Source: Candidatus Woesearchaeota archaeon (lineage in GTDB: Archaea > Nanobdellota > Nanobdellia > Woesearchaeales > GW2011-AR4). From it: a stretch of 34,656 nt of DNA. Where the stretch lies: assembly GCA_019323655.1 (NCBI GenBank), contig JAHWGX010000030.1:1-34656 (forward strand). Reading direction: 5' to 3'. Positions 16,068 through 25,392 of this stretch are shown one piece after another. The notes below the pieces were generated by a model. It did not search any database, had not been told where the DNA came from, and was given only the letters and a program-made list of their open reading frames with translations. Both the position numbers and the translations under genes were made by a program. Each line of letters opens with the position of its first letter. The stretch's first letter is position 1.

Positions 16068-17003
16068 ATGAAAATGAAGCCTAAAAGAAACAAATGGCTG
16101 TATGCATTGCTGGTTATTGCAGGGCTTACAATTTTAAGTTTTTTTATTTCCTCTTTAATCCTGATATTTTCAGGCAATGATTTTGTTGTTTTGGACGGAA
16201 ATACAGCTTTGATAGAGCTAACGGGAACTATCACAGCGGAAAACGCCGGTTTCCTGTTTGAGGATGTTGCCTCGTCAGAAGACATAGCCAACCTGATAAA
16301 AAAAGCAAATGACGATGACAGAATCAAGGCTATAATATTCAGGATTAACAGCCCCGGCGGAAGCCCTGTGGCATCAGAAGAAATTGCATATGAAATCAAA
16401 AAAACAAACAATACCACTGTTGCATGGATAAGGGAAACAGGCGCTTCAGGGGCATACTGGATAGCCTCTTCTGCAGATTATATAGTTGCAAGCAGGATGT
16501 CTGTAACAGGCTCTGTGGGAGTGATAGCATCTTACCTGGGCTTCTCTGGTTTTCTTGAAGAGCACAATGTAAGCTACGAGAGGCTTGTTGCCGGAGAGCT
16601 GAAGGACATGGGGAGCCCCTTTAAGGATTTAACAGAAAATGAAAGGCTGCTGCTTGAAAAAACCATAAGCTTGATGCACCAGTATTTTATTGAGGAAGTC
16701 GCAGAAAACAGGAATCTGAGCAAAAGCGCCATTAGCAAAATTTCAGCTGCTGGGATATATCTGGGCTCTGAGGCAAAAGAGCTTGGCCTTGTAGATGAGC
16801 TGGGCGGCAGAGACGAGGTAATCAGCTACATAGAAAGCCGGATTGGGGAAGAAGTTAAAATCGTGGAATACAAGCGAGGAAAAGGGCTGCTGAGCTCTTT
16901 GAGCGAGGCAGCGAATGAAAAGTTTTTTTATGTTGGAAAGGGCATAGGGAACTCTTTTTTCACAAAAGCAAAATTGGCTGACAGCTTAAGCATTTCAACA
17001 TAA
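16068..17003 (+). CDS. sppA: Signal peptide peptidase SppA (S49 serine protease)
   Basis: 311 aa. One N-terminal membrane anchor (~residues 10-34) and then the S49 fold: ALIELTGTI, IIFRINSPGGSPVASEEIA, and the nucleophile motif GASGAYWIAS with Ser near residue 127. The general-base Lys is near residue 179 (AGELKDMGSPFKDLT). Length and single-domain form match archaeal and short bacterial SppA. It degrades cleaved signal peptides in the membrane, on the extracellular side. Confidence 0.9.
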   Translation: MKMKPKRNKWLYALLVIAGLTILSFFISSLILIFSGNDFVVLDGNTALIELTGTITAENAGFLFEDVASSEDIANLIKKANDDDRIKAIIFRINSPGGSPVASEEIAYEIKKTNNTTVAWIRETGASGAYWIASSADYIVASRMSVTGSVGVIASYLGFSGFLEEHNVSYERLVAGELKDMGSPFKDLTENERLLLEKTISLMHQYFIEEVAENRNLSKSAISKISAAGIYLGSEAKELGLVDELGGRDEVISYIESRIGEEVKIVEYKRGKGLLSSLSEAANEKFFYVGKGIGNSFFTKAKLADSLSIST

Positions 17004-17377
17004 GGGCTTATTGCAGCTGTTAAGTATACTTCCAAAAGTTACAATTCATTTCTTAAATCTGCTCCGCAATTCTAGTGCGGGGCGTCGCTCTCCGCCATGC
17101 ACAAAAATCGAAGATTTTTGGCATCCCGTTCGCTTTGCTCAGGGATATCGCTCCGCCCCGCTTATTAAAATCTATGATTTTCATGATGCTGCAATAAGTC
17201 CGGGCGAAATTTAGTGGCAGGACAAATTTCGCCGAGTGTAAATTTTGTGAGCGAAGCGAACAGTTTGATTTCTTTAAATTTTAATATTCAATTTTTTTGT
17301 TGCCGAAGGCAACGAAATTATTATTATTTGTTAAGCTTTTTTGAAAGTGTGTACTTTACAACTTTACTTTACAGCAG
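17004..17377. repeat. Structured intergenic element with nested hairpins
   Basis: This convergent gap holds several perfect or near-perfect stems: GCGGGGCG/CGCCCCGC (17077-17084/17154-17161) enclosing a hairpin at 17097-17124 with loop GAA; GTTCGCTTTGCTC/GAGCGAAGCGAAC (17128-17140/17249-17261); GGCGAAATTT/AAATTTCGCC (17203-17212/17224-17233); and GTTGCCGAAGGCAAC (17299-17313). Its ends are roughly inverted (17018-17038 against 17336-17360). It is more GC-rich than neighbouring gaps. No credible ORF is present. It may be a mobile palindromic repeat, a structured RNA, or a transcription barrier between sppA and nusA. Confidence 0.6.
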
Positions 17378-17803
17378 CTAAGAAACCCTGACTTCGTTTA
17401 CCTTAAAATGCCTCTTCAGAATATTTTCTATTAAAGTGATGTTATGCCTTTCCCTGCCTATCAGCATTCCTTTTGTTTTCCGGTCATTGCTGCAAATTGT
17501 AACTATGCCCTCTTCCTCCTTTATTTCCTCAACTTTGAGGGGATATATCAGGCTCCTCAAAAACTGGGAAACATCCTCGCTGAACTCAGCAAGCCTTATC
17601 TTCCTCTTGAGAAGATTCTCCATTTTTTTTATGTTTGAGCCCTCCTTGCCTATCGCCCTTCCCATCTGGCCCTTGTGCAGAATAAAGATAATGCTGTCAT
17701 CTGCAATGCAGTCCTTTACCCTGGCTCCGGTCAAAGACTCAAAAAGCGAGATATAGTTCATTATTTCAGAGTCGTATCTTATCCTTGCCAACTTATTTTG
17801 CAC
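17378..17803 (-). CDS. nusA: NusA-like KH-domain transcription factor
   Basis: 141 aa, the short archaeal form made of two KH domains without the S1 and N-terminal parts of bacterial NusA. KH1 has the GxxG loop in GRAIGKEGSNIKKMENLL; KH2 has KGMLIGRERHNITLIENIL. It binds RNA and associates with transcription. It is the last gene of the RNA polymerase operon. The GTG start at 17803 overlaps the L30e stop by 11 bases; a TTG at 17791 gives MARIRYDSEI, closer to the family's usual start, and is an alternative. Confidence 0.88.
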   Translation of the reverse strand: MQNKLARIRYDSEIMNYISLFESLTGARVKDCIADDSIIFILHKGQMGRAIGKEGSNIKKMENLLKRKIRLAEFSEDVSQFLRSLIYPLKVEEIKEEEGIVTICSNDRKTKGMLIGRERHNITLIENILKRHFKVNEVRVS

Positions 17804-18080
17804 CCTTTAAAATAGATAAAACAGAAATAGAAAAGGGTTTTTTGCATATTACCCCCAATTCATCATTAGGGAAATTTACTTTCAGGGTTTCGGTTTTGCT
17901 AAGGCAGGAATAGTGCTTTATGTCATTCAGCACACTTTCTGAGCAGTTCGAGCTGATGATTACTGTCTCAACTTTTCCCAGCTTAAGATTTTTGATAGTC
18001 CTCTCTGTCCCTATAACAAGCTCTTTTCCTTTGATAAGCCTTTTTATTTCAGTCGATGTTAGTGCCTTAGCCTCTGTCAT
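17793..18080 (-). CDS. rpl30e: Ribosomal protein L30e (L7Ae/L30e superfamily)
   Basis: 95 aa. The sequence KGKELVIGTERTIKNLKLGKVETVIISSNCSESV, then the middle strand and ELGVICKKPFSISVLSILK, fits L30e of the kink-turn-binding superfamily. It starts three bases after the RpoA'' stop and overlaps nusA, matching the conserved archaeal order rpoA''-rpl30e-nusA. The Cys in SNCSE is a common variant in the family. Confidence 0.88.
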   Translation of the reverse strand: MTEAKALTSTEIKRLIKGKELVIGTERTIKNLKLGKVETVIISSNCSESVLNDIKHYSCLSKTETLKVNFPNDELGVICKKPFSISVLSILKGAK

Positions 18081-18082
18081 TT

Positions 18083-19225
18083 TTACTCCTTGCTGTTTTT
18101 AAAGTCTGTAACCAAATCAGGAACCCCTGTTCCAATAGGTATAACCTGGTTAAGCATTACATTTTCAACAACTGAATTAAGTTTGTCAACCTCTCCGACC
18201 AGTGCGGCATTTATTATATGTTTTATCGGAGTTTCAAAACTTGCGCGCGCCAACGCAGACGCTTTTTCGCTGACAACGCCATACCTGGTAATGCCTTTTA
18301 TAGCTCCGGAGATGCACATTGTATCAGCCACAAGCATTATATGCCTTATGTCTATGTTAAAGCCCTGGTTTTCTATAACCTTGAAAACCTCGTCAATTAT
18401 CGCCTGTCTCGCAGCCTCTATGCCCAAAACCCCGTAAATCTCAAAAATATTGTTGGTTGTTGTCCTGTAAGTGTCAACGCCCTCAATCTGCAGCACTTCT
18501 GAAAGGTTTGAGCCAGAGGTCATGATAATATATTCATCAGCTCTCTTTAAAGGCAATACCTGGCTGATTCCCTTTAAGCCTTTAATATGGATGTCTTTCA
18601 TTTTCTCTTTTGCCTTGTACACATCATTAAGGCTTTCTTCTTTTCCCCTGCTTTTCAGTATGATTGATTCCTTATTGTCCTTGACATTAAACCCTTTCAG
18701 CTGCTTGGTAATGCTGCTGATTATTTGGGAATTTGTCAAGCCAAGGCTCTTCATTTTTTCCTTATCCAGCTTTACTTCCACCTGCGAATCCGCAAGGCTT
18801 ATAGAAAATTCCAGAGCTATGCCGCTTAATTTGGTCTCTTTCAGGGAAAGCGCAAATTCCTTTATTCCTGTTCCTTTTGAGTAAGGCGCTTTAAGGTAGA
18901 TCTCCATTGCAGGAGTATTAATCTCCTTCCTGCCGTCAAGGATTTCTATGATTCTTGGAAGCCCTAATGTAACATTCATTTCTGCTACACCGGCAAAATG
19001 AAAAGTATTTAATGTCATCTGGGTTCCAGGCTCCCCTATTGATTCTGCCGATATTAAGCCTACTGACTCACCTGGATGCACCTTTGCATCTTCGTACTCT
19101 GACAATGTAAAATCGAGTATCTTCTTCAGTTTTGCCTTGTTTGTCCCCTTAGGAAGATAATTTTGAATATCCTCAATTATCTTTTTTGGAAGCTTATCCG
19201 CATATTCGCTTATCAGTTTGTCCAT
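18083..19225 (-). CDS. rpoA2: DNA-directed RNA polymerase subunit A''
   Basis: 380 aa from the ATG at 19225, which has GGATGG seven bases upstream; a TTG at 19249 would overlap A' by eight bases and is less likely. It is the C-terminal part of the largest subunit. The conserved block GESVGLISAESIGEPGTQMTLNTFHFAG forms part of the trigger-loop/jaw region, followed by GLPRIIEI. The end contains the second jaw portion (GITRYGVVSEKASALARASFETPIKHI). Length is usual for archaeal A''. It lies between rpoA' and rpl30e in one operon. Confidence 0.95.
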   Translation of the reverse strand: MDKLISEYADKLPKKIIEDIQNYLPKGTNKAKLKKILDFTLSEYEDAKVHPGESVGLISAESIGEPGTQMTLNTFHFAGVAEMNVTLGLPRIIEILDGRKEINTPAMEIYLKAPYSKGTGIKEFALSLKETKLSGIALEFSISLADSQVEVKLDKEKMKSLGLTNSQIISSITKQLKGFNVKDNKESIILKSRGKEESLNDVYKAKEKMKDIHIKGLKGISQVLPLKRADEYIIMTSGSNLSEVLQIEGVDTYRTTTNNIFEIYGVLGIEAARQAIIDEVFKVIENQGFNIDIRHIMLVADTMCISGAIKGITRYGVVSEKASALARASFETPIKHIINAALVGEVDKLNSVVENVMLNQVIPIGTGVPDLVTDFKNSKE

Positions 19226-19241
19226 TTTTAACCATCCCGTT

Positions 19242-21992
19242 TTATCCAATTGTTTTTATTATTCTTTTTACATTTAAAGTGCCTTTTTCAGATTTTGAAA
19301 CATCTATCCCATCCTCGCCATAAGTAAATTGGATTATCTTGTTTGAGGAGTCCCTTACAGTCCCGTCATATTCCACGCCCAAATCCTGCATGGCATTTGC
19401 AAGTCTCCTGTACAGGTATCCTGATTTTGGGGTTCTTAATGCAGTGTCCATTAAGCTGTCCCTTCCTGTCATTGCGCCAAAGAAAAATTCTATTGGAGTC
19501 AAGCCCGCTTTGAACTTGTTGCTTATAAAGCCTCTCGCATCAGGGCTCAAATCATGCTTTTTGAAGGCAGACAATGTCCTTCCTGTAAAGCCCTTCTCTA
19601 TTCTCTTTCCCCTCATAGCCTGCTGTCCGACGCAGGCAGCCATTTGGGCCAGATTCAGAATATTTCCCCTTGCGCCTGATTTTGCCATGAGCATTGTATG
19701 GGATGATTTATCAGCGAAATTTGCGACCAGCTCTCCGGTCTGGTTTCTTGCCTTGTTCAGCACTTCCAGAATCCTTAATTCGATGCTTTCCTCCAGCGTT
19801 TTCCCCGGGAACGGCTCCAGCTTATTGTCCCTGTACATGCTTATCAAATCAGCAACTTCTTTTTTTGCATTGTCAAGCGCTTCCTGAACCTTTAGCCGCG
19901 CATTCTCCGGCAGGTCCGTGTCTGACAGGGAAGAAGTAAAGCCAGTCCTCAGAAGGACTTCTATCCCAAGCCTGAAAATTTTTCCAAGCAGGTCTATGGT
20001 AAAGTTCTTCCCGTATTTTTTGTGTATATTCCTCAATAAAAGCCCGGAACCCTCTCCAAGGTTGCTCCTGTCCATATAGCCTTCCACAAGCTTTCCGTTT
20101 TTTATTGCAACTTCCTCATTCTCCCGGGTTTTCCCGGTAAAGTTAAAATCCTCAGGTATCAAAGCAGAAAAGACTTCTTTTCCGTCAATCATCTCTTTTC
20201 TGGGAAATCCTGAAAAGTCGTCTATGCCTACTGATGCCAGCAGGTCTATTGCATCATTCCTGCTTAAGGTCATATTCTTTGTGAGCAGGTAGTTTCCTGA
20301 AATCGCATCCTGAACGCATCCGATTATGCTCAAGCCATACCTCAGTGAAATAAGCTGTGTCTGGACTTCCATCAGAATTTCTGCTTCTGCGCGCGCCTCT
20401 TCTGTCTGGGGAATATGCAGATTCATCTCGTCACCATCAAAATCCGCATTATACGGATGGCAGACTGCAGGGTTTAGCCTCAATGTCTTGCCTGGCAGAA
20501 CCTTGATTCTGTGGCACATCATTGACATTCTATGTAAGCTGGGCTGCCTGTTAAAAATCGCTATATCTCCGTCCATAAGATGCCTTTCAACAGTATAGCC
20601 TGGCTGTATCTCTTCCAAAGAGGCTTCTTTTGTCTCGTCAGTAATTTTCTTCTTTTTTCCGTCAGGCCTTATTATGTAGTTCGCGCCGGGATATTTTTTA
20701 GGGCCTCTTTCCACAAATTTCTTCAGGTATTCAATATTCCATGTGTTGGCTCTCTCCGGAACTGTAAGCTTCATGGCAACTACATCAGGAACTCCTACTT
20801 CATTAAGCTCGAGCATAGGGTCAGGGCTTATGACAGTCCTTGCGCAAAAGTTTGTCCTCTTACCGGCCAGATTATGCCTTATCCTTCCCTCTTTGCTTTT
20901 TATCCTTTCTGTAAGGGTTTTCAAAGGCTGTCCTGACCTGTGGCGTGCAGGCGGAAGCTGGGCAATTTCATTATCAAAGTATGTTGTTATGTGATATTGC
21001 AGCAGATCCCACAAATCCTCAACTATGATTTCAGGCGCCCCTGCATTGATGTTCTCAAAAAGCCTCTGGTTTATCCTGACTATGTCACCAAGCTTGTGCG
21101 TCAAATCATCTTCGCTTCTTTCGCCGCTCTCAAGGGTTATGCTTGGCCTCATTGTTACAGGAGGTATGGGCAAGAGCGTTAAAACCATCCATTCCGGCCT
21201 TGCATACGGCGCTATTATGCCAAAAAGAAGCGCATCCTCATCGCTTATTTTCTCAAGCCGCGCCCTTATTTCTATCGGGCTCAGCCTTTTTTCATCCTCA
21301 ACAAAAGTTGTAGGCTTAACCAGAGTGATTTTTTTCTGCCTTGCTTTGCAGTAAGGGCACTTGTTAATTGTCTTTAAGCTTGCTATTATCTCTTTTAGTT
21401 TCTCCCTTCTCCCTTCAGGCCCCTTTTCTTTTTCTGCAGCATCCAGTATCTCCCTGTTCCTGCTTATCTTGTTTTTTGGAATCAATACCCTTCCGCAGTC
21501 CCTGCAAGTTGACTTTAAGGCAGTCATAATCATATTCATGAATTTGATATGTATGATGGGCCTTGCCATCTCAATATAGCCGAAATGCCCGATGCACTCT
21601 TTCAATTTAGAGCCGCAGGTTTTGCACCTTAAGCCCGGGTCAATTACGCCCAGCCTTATATCCATCAGCCCCCCATCAACAGGGTAGCCCTCCTTGTCAT
21701 AAAGTTCAGGAGTTACGATTTTTGCAGAAGCCATGTCCTTTATCATTTTGGGGCTAAGGATAGAAAACAAAATGCTTTTTACCTTCTTGTAAACATGTAT
21801 TTCCTTCCCCATAAGCTCGTCTTTCTTTTTTTCTGCCTTTGGCTCCTCTTCCTTTAAGCCTTCCTGCTCTTTCTGTGTTTCTTCTTCCTCTGCCGCCGAC
21901 TCTATGGTCTCTGGCTTCGGCTCCTCTTCTGCTGTTTTTGCCTTATCCTCTGCTTCTGATTGCTCATCAGCTTTGGCTTTTTTAGCTGTCAT
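19242..21992 (-). CDS. rpoA1: DNA-directed RNA polymerase subunit A' with acidic N-terminal extension
   Basis: 916 aa from the ATG at 21992; a TTG at 22001 is three codons upstream. Zinc motif CKTCGSKLKECIGHFGYIE and a second site (CRDCG...CPYC) are present. The catalytic NADFDGD (residues ~515-521) binds the active-site magnesium. Bridge-helix and funnel blocks follow (GARGNILNLAQMAACVGQQ, FISNKFKAGLTPIEFFFGAMTGRDSLMDTALRTPKSGYLYRRL). Residues 1-~62 are an extra Glu/Lys/Ala-rich stretch before the family's normal start (KEIHVYKKVKSILFSILSP). It is probably disordered and surface-exposed. This extension is unusual; the rest is canonical. Confidence 0.95.
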   Translation of the reverse strand: MTAKKAKADEQSEAEDKAKTAEEEPKPETIESAAEEEETQKEQEGLKEEEPKAEKKKDELMGKEIHVYKKVKSILFSILSPKMIKDMASAKIVTPELYDKEGYPVDGGLMDIRLGVIDPGLRCKTCGSKLKECIGHFGYIEMARPIIHIKFMNMIMTALKSTCRDCGRVLIPKNKISRNREILDAAEKEKGPEGRREKLKEIIASLKTINKCPYCKARQKKITLVKPTTFVEDEKRLSPIEIRARLEKISDEDALLFGIIAPYARPEWMVLTLLPIPPVTMRPSITLESGERSEDDLTHKLGDIVRINQRLFENINAGAPEIIVEDLWDLLQYHITTYFDNEIAQLPPARHRSGQPLKTLTERIKSKEGRIRHNLAGKRTNFCARTVISPDPMLELNEVGVPDVVAMKLTVPERANTWNIEYLKKFVERGPKKYPGANYIIRPDGKKKKITDETKEASLEEIQPGYTVERHLMDGDIAIFNRQPSLHRMSMMCHRIKVLPGKTLRLNPAVCHPYNADFDGDEMNLHIPQTEEARAEAEILMEVQTQLISLRYGLSIIGCVQDAISGNYLLTKNMTLSRNDAIDLLASVGIDDFSGFPRKEMIDGKEVFSALIPEDFNFTGKTRENEEVAIKNGKLVEGYMDRSNLGEGSGLLLRNIHKKYGKNFTIDLLGKIFRLGIEVLLRTGFTSSLSDTDLPENARLKVQEALDNAKKEVADLISMYRDNKLEPFPGKTLEESIELRILEVLNKARNQTGELVANFADKSSHTMLMAKSGARGNILNLAQMAACVGQQAMRGKRIEKGFTGRTLSAFKKHDLSPDARGFISNKFKAGLTPIEFFFGAMTGRDSLMDTALRTPKSGYLYRRLANAMQDLGVEYDGTVRDSSNKIIQFTYGEDGIDVSKSEKGTLNVKRIIKTIG

Positions 21993-22082
21993 TTTGCTCA
22001 ATTTTAATTGTTTTATTAACCCTGATTTAATTTTAAATTGTTTTTATTATTGATTGTTATTTTTTTAGTGAAAAAACTGATT

Positions 22083-23903
22083 CTAATATTTGCTCTCTAA
22101 ATTCATTTTCTGATATATCCCCAGTGACTTAAATTCATCAAGCATCAATTTAAACGCGTAACTCATTTCCACATCGCTTATCTCAACATTTTCACCGCAC
22201 ACAGGGCAGTAGCTTTTGCCTTTATACTCATCCCTGATTGCTATTAAGCCGCAGCTTTCGCATACAGGAACGATTGTTTTATCCGAGTCAAACCTTTCTT
22301 TCAGGATCAGGGATGCCCCGTGGGCTACAAAAGTGTCTTTTTCCATTTCTCCCAATCTTAAGCCTCCTTCCTTTGCCCTGCCTTCAGTAGGCTGCCTTGT
22401 AAGCAGCTGTATCGGGCCCCTGGCTCTCGAATGCAGTTTGTTGGCTACCATGTGCTTAAGCTTTAGGTAATACATATTGCCCACAAAAATTTTTGCTTCC
22501 ATCAGCTCCCCTGTTATCCCATTATAGAAAGTTTCCACGCCGTTTTCCCTGAAGCCCAAGGACTTTAACTCTTCCCTGAGCTTCTCCTCTGGCTCTGAGT
22601 CGAATGTTGTTCCATTGATATACCTTCCAGCCAATGCCCCAGTCTTTCCCGCAAGAATCTCTATTAAATGGCTTATGGTCATTCTTGATGGAATGCCGTG
22701 AGGGGAAAAAATCAAATCAGGAACAATCCCTGATGCGGAGAAAGGCATGTCTGACTCCGGAACTATAAGCCCGATTACTCCCTTTTGGCCGTGCCTGCTG
22801 GTAAACTTGTCTCCTATTTCCGGAATTCTTTCGTCCCTTAATCTTACCTGTACCAGCCTGTTTCCCTCCTCATTTTCAGTCAGTAAAACAAAGTCAATGA
22901 CTCCCTGTTCGCCGTGTTTCATGGCTACAGAGCTCTCCCTTCTGGTCCCGGAGGCAAAGTTATACTCCTCTAAAGAGCTTAAAAATCTTGGCGGGCTTGT
23001 CTTTCCTATAACAACATCCCCTTCAGCAACCTTCGCTTCCGGGTAAATTATGCCGTCCTGCTCCAGGAACCTGTAGTCTCTCTCGGATTTGTAGCCTTTG
23101 ACATCCTTGTCAGGCACGCATATCTGGTCGATTAAGCCTCCTGAGTACCTAAGCTCTTCTGAAATTGAAGGCCTGTAATAAGTGCTTCTCCCCAATCCTC
23201 TCTCAATAGAAGCCTTGTTGAGTATTATTGCATCCTCCATATTATAGCCCTTATAGCTCATTACAGCTACGACAATATTCTGGCCAGCAGGATGTTTGCT
23301 GTAATCGCTTATATCATGCATAATTGACTTTACAACTGGAACCTGGGGATAGTGCAGTAAATTGACGTCCATGTCCATCCTGACTGCAAAGTTTGAGGCA
23401 TAGACGCCTAAAGCCTGTTTTTGGTTTTTGGATCCTGCATTGACCCTTGTGGACTGGTTGAAGTTTGCATATGGAACCAAAGAAGTTGTTAAGCCGAACA
23501 TTCCCAGAGGGGTAATTTCCAGATGCGTATGCTCAGGTGTAATGTCCTTTTCAAAAAAAGCCACCAAAGCGTTTTCCTCTTCTCCGGCATCCAAATATTC
23601 TATCACGCCCTGCTTAACCAGGTCGCTCCACGAAATCTCATTTTTTTCCAGCTGCTTCAGATGTTTTTCCGTCAGTAAAGGCTGGCCGTCCTTCACAACT
23701 ATCAGAGGCCTTCTGGCCCTGCCTTTTGAGGCCTCTACAAAAATTTCATCTGCTTCCTTATTATTGTAAATGTTAAGGTTGGATGTTATGCTGCCTGCTC
23801 TCCTTTCGTCCTTAACTTTAGCAACAAAGCTGTCCGGATCTTCCACAGTGCCTACAAATTTGCTGTTTAAGTATACATCCACCATCTTAGCTTCATACTC
23901 CAT
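22083..23903 (-). CDS. rpoB1: DNA-directed RNA polymerase subunit B' (C-terminal half of B)
   Basis: 606 aa. It contains the C-terminal half of the second largest subunit: GYNMEDAIILNKASIERGLGRS, GDKFTSRHGQKGVIG, DLIFSPHGIPSRMT and GPIQLLTRQPTEGRAKEGGLRLGEME, then a zinc site CESCG...CPVCG near residues 548-569. It starts one base after the stop of B''. A split of B into B'' and B' is found in several archaeal groups, and the break here is after the block following TPEGTNIGL. About 80 AT-rich bases separate it from rpoA'. Confidence 0.95.
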   Translation of the reverse strand: MEYEAKMVDVYLNSKFVGTVEDPDSFVAKVKDERRAGSITSNLNIYNNKEADEIFVEASKGRARRPLIVVKDGQPLLTEKHLKQLEKNEISWSDLVKQGVIEYLDAGEEENALVAFFEKDITPEHTHLEITPLGMFGLTTSLVPYANFNQSTRVNAGSKNQKQALGVYASNFAVRMDMDVNLLHYPQVPVVKSIMHDISDYSKHPAGQNIVVAVMSYKGYNMEDAIILNKASIERGLGRSTYYRPSISEELRYSGGLIDQICVPDKDVKGYKSERDYRFLEQDGIIYPEAKVAEGDVVIGKTSPPRFLSSLEEYNFASGTRRESSVAMKHGEQGVIDFVLLTENEEGNRLVQVRLRDERIPEIGDKFTSRHGQKGVIGLIVPESDMPFSASGIVPDLIFSPHGIPSRMTISHLIEILAGKTGALAGRYINGTTFDSEPEEKLREELKSLGFRENGVETFYNGITGELMEAKIFVGNMYYLKLKHMVANKLHSRARGPIQLLTRQPTEGRAKEGGLRLGEMEKDTFVAHGASLILKERFDSDKTIVPVCESCGLIAIRDEYKGKSYCPVCGENVEISDVEMSYAFKLMLDEFKSLGIYQKMNLESKY

Positions 23904-23904
23904 G

Positions 23905-25392
23905 CTACCTTATTAGTTTCAATCCCAGATTTTTCAATTGCTTGCTTACCTGCTGCTCATCTGACTCTGTTGAAATTGAGCACAGCAATGAAAGGTTTTT
24001 TCTTAAGCCGATATTAGTCCCTTCAGGGGTTTCAATAGGGCATAACCTCCCCAAATGCGTTGGGTGCAATTCGCGGGCCTCAAAATTTTCCTGGGATGCG
24101 CTTAAGGGGCTGACAACCCTCTGCAGATGAGACAGCATTTCCAGGTAGTTGAGCCTCTGGATTCTTTGGCTGATGCCCTTCCTGCCGCTGACCCACGAGC
24201 CTGTTGCCATAGACGAATAAATCCTCTGCGTAAGCAGCTTGTCCCTTATCATATTCTTTATGGTAGGAAATTTCCCCCTCTTAACCATCCTCTGAAAATT
24301 GTACAAAAGGTCTCCAATAAGGACCTTTAGGTTAAGCCTGAGCAAGTCAGCAAGAAGATCCCCGCTCAGCTTCAGCTTTTTGTTCATATAATGGTCCTTG
24401 TCATCAACATTAAGCTCCTCTCTTGACACCCTCAAAAAGCGCTTAATAAGCTTGCATAAGTTATAAGCCTTGAAAATCCTGTCCTCTTTCTTTATTCCGA
24501 GATGGGGCATAAGGTATTTGTCAAGTATTTCCTTAGTTCTTTCTATCCTTACCTCTTTTGACTGCGTTATTCCGATTTTCTTTGAAATGTAATCCAGAGC
24601 TTCTTCCTCGGTTTTTATATTTGCAAACTCAATAAGGTTAATAATTACTTCATCATACCTATTTTCAGCTGAGATAAACCTGGTAATTTCCTCGTCTTTA
24701 AGAAGCCCAAGTGCCTTTATAACAACTGCAATGGGAATTCTCCTCACCCGGGTAAAAGTCAGGTAGAAAATGCCGTCTTTGAGTTTCTCAATGGTATGGG
24801 GTATTTTAAATGAGCCGTACTCTGAAAACAGTTTTCCGACGTACTCTGATGTGCCTCCGGTCTGCTTTTCAATAAGGAATTTATTTGAAGCAAGGTCTTC
24901 TATGGTTATAAGGACTTTTTCTGTTCCGTTAATTATGAAGTAACCGCCTGGCTCGTCAGGGTCTTCTCCCCTTTCTATCAGCTCCTGCTTGCTTAGCTTA
25001 TGGAGATGGCACCACTTGCTTTTCAGCATGATTGGTATGTTGCCTATCTGTGTTACGAAACTTTCTCTTTGCACGCCGTTAATATGGGCGCTGACCTCGA
25101 TATATGTCGGCGCGGAATAAGTCAGTTTTCTTAGCCTTGCCTCTACAGGGAATATGTTTCTCTTGCTGCCGTCTGCTTCTGTAATTTCAGGCTTGATAGC
25201 CCAGATTTTATCCAGCCTTATCTTAAACTCGTCTATGTTGTGGGGTATAATAGTAGGAACAATTTCCTTGTTTTCCTCTATAATCTGGTTCAGCTGCTTC
25301 TCCATAAAGTCATTGTAGGACTCTATGTCAGAATCAACAAAGCTTTGCTCACTGAAATATTTCTGTATCAGCGTTTTTCCGTATTTATACAT
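23905..25392 (-). CDS. rpoB2: DNA-directed RNA polymerase subunit B'' (N-terminal half of B)
   Basis: 495 aa from the ATG at 25392, which overlaps the end of rpoH; the adjacent TTG at 25395 is an alternative. The blocks GGYFIINGTEKVLITIEDLASN, YSSMATGSWVSGRKGISQRIQR and LHPTHLGRLCPIETPEGTNIGL identify the protrusion/lobe/fork part of the second largest subunit. The protein ends shortly after that block, where B' takes over. It forms the DNA-binding cleft with B' and A'. Confidence 0.95.
   Translation of the reverse strand: MYKYGKTLIQKYFSEQSFVDSDIESYNDFMEKQLNQIIEENKEIVPTIIPHNIDEFKIRLDKIWAIKPEITEADGSKRNIFPVEARLRKLTYSAPTYIEVSAHINGVQRESFVTQIGNIPIMLKSKWCHLHKLSKQELIERGEDPDEPGGYFIINGTEKVLITIEDLASNKFLIEKQTGGTSEYVGKLFSEYGSFKIPHTIEKLKDGIFYLTFTRVRRIPIAVVIKALGLLKDEEITRFISAENRYDEVIINLIEFANIKTEEEALDYISKKIGITQSKEVRIERTKEILDKYLMPHLGIKKEDRIFKAYNLCKLIKRFLRVSREELNVDDKDHYMNKKLKLSGDLLADLLRLNLKVLIGDLLYNFQRMVKRGKFPTIKNMIRDKLLTQRIYSSMATGSWVSGRKGISQRIQRLNYLEMLSHLQRVVSPLSASQENFEARELHPTHLGRLCPIETPEGTNIGLRKNLSLLCSISTESDEQQVSKQLKNLGLKLIR

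Noticed and set aside
17011..17214. 67-codon ORF inside the structured intergenic region
   Set aside because: It runs through the hairpins, has no ribosome site and no recognisable protein features.
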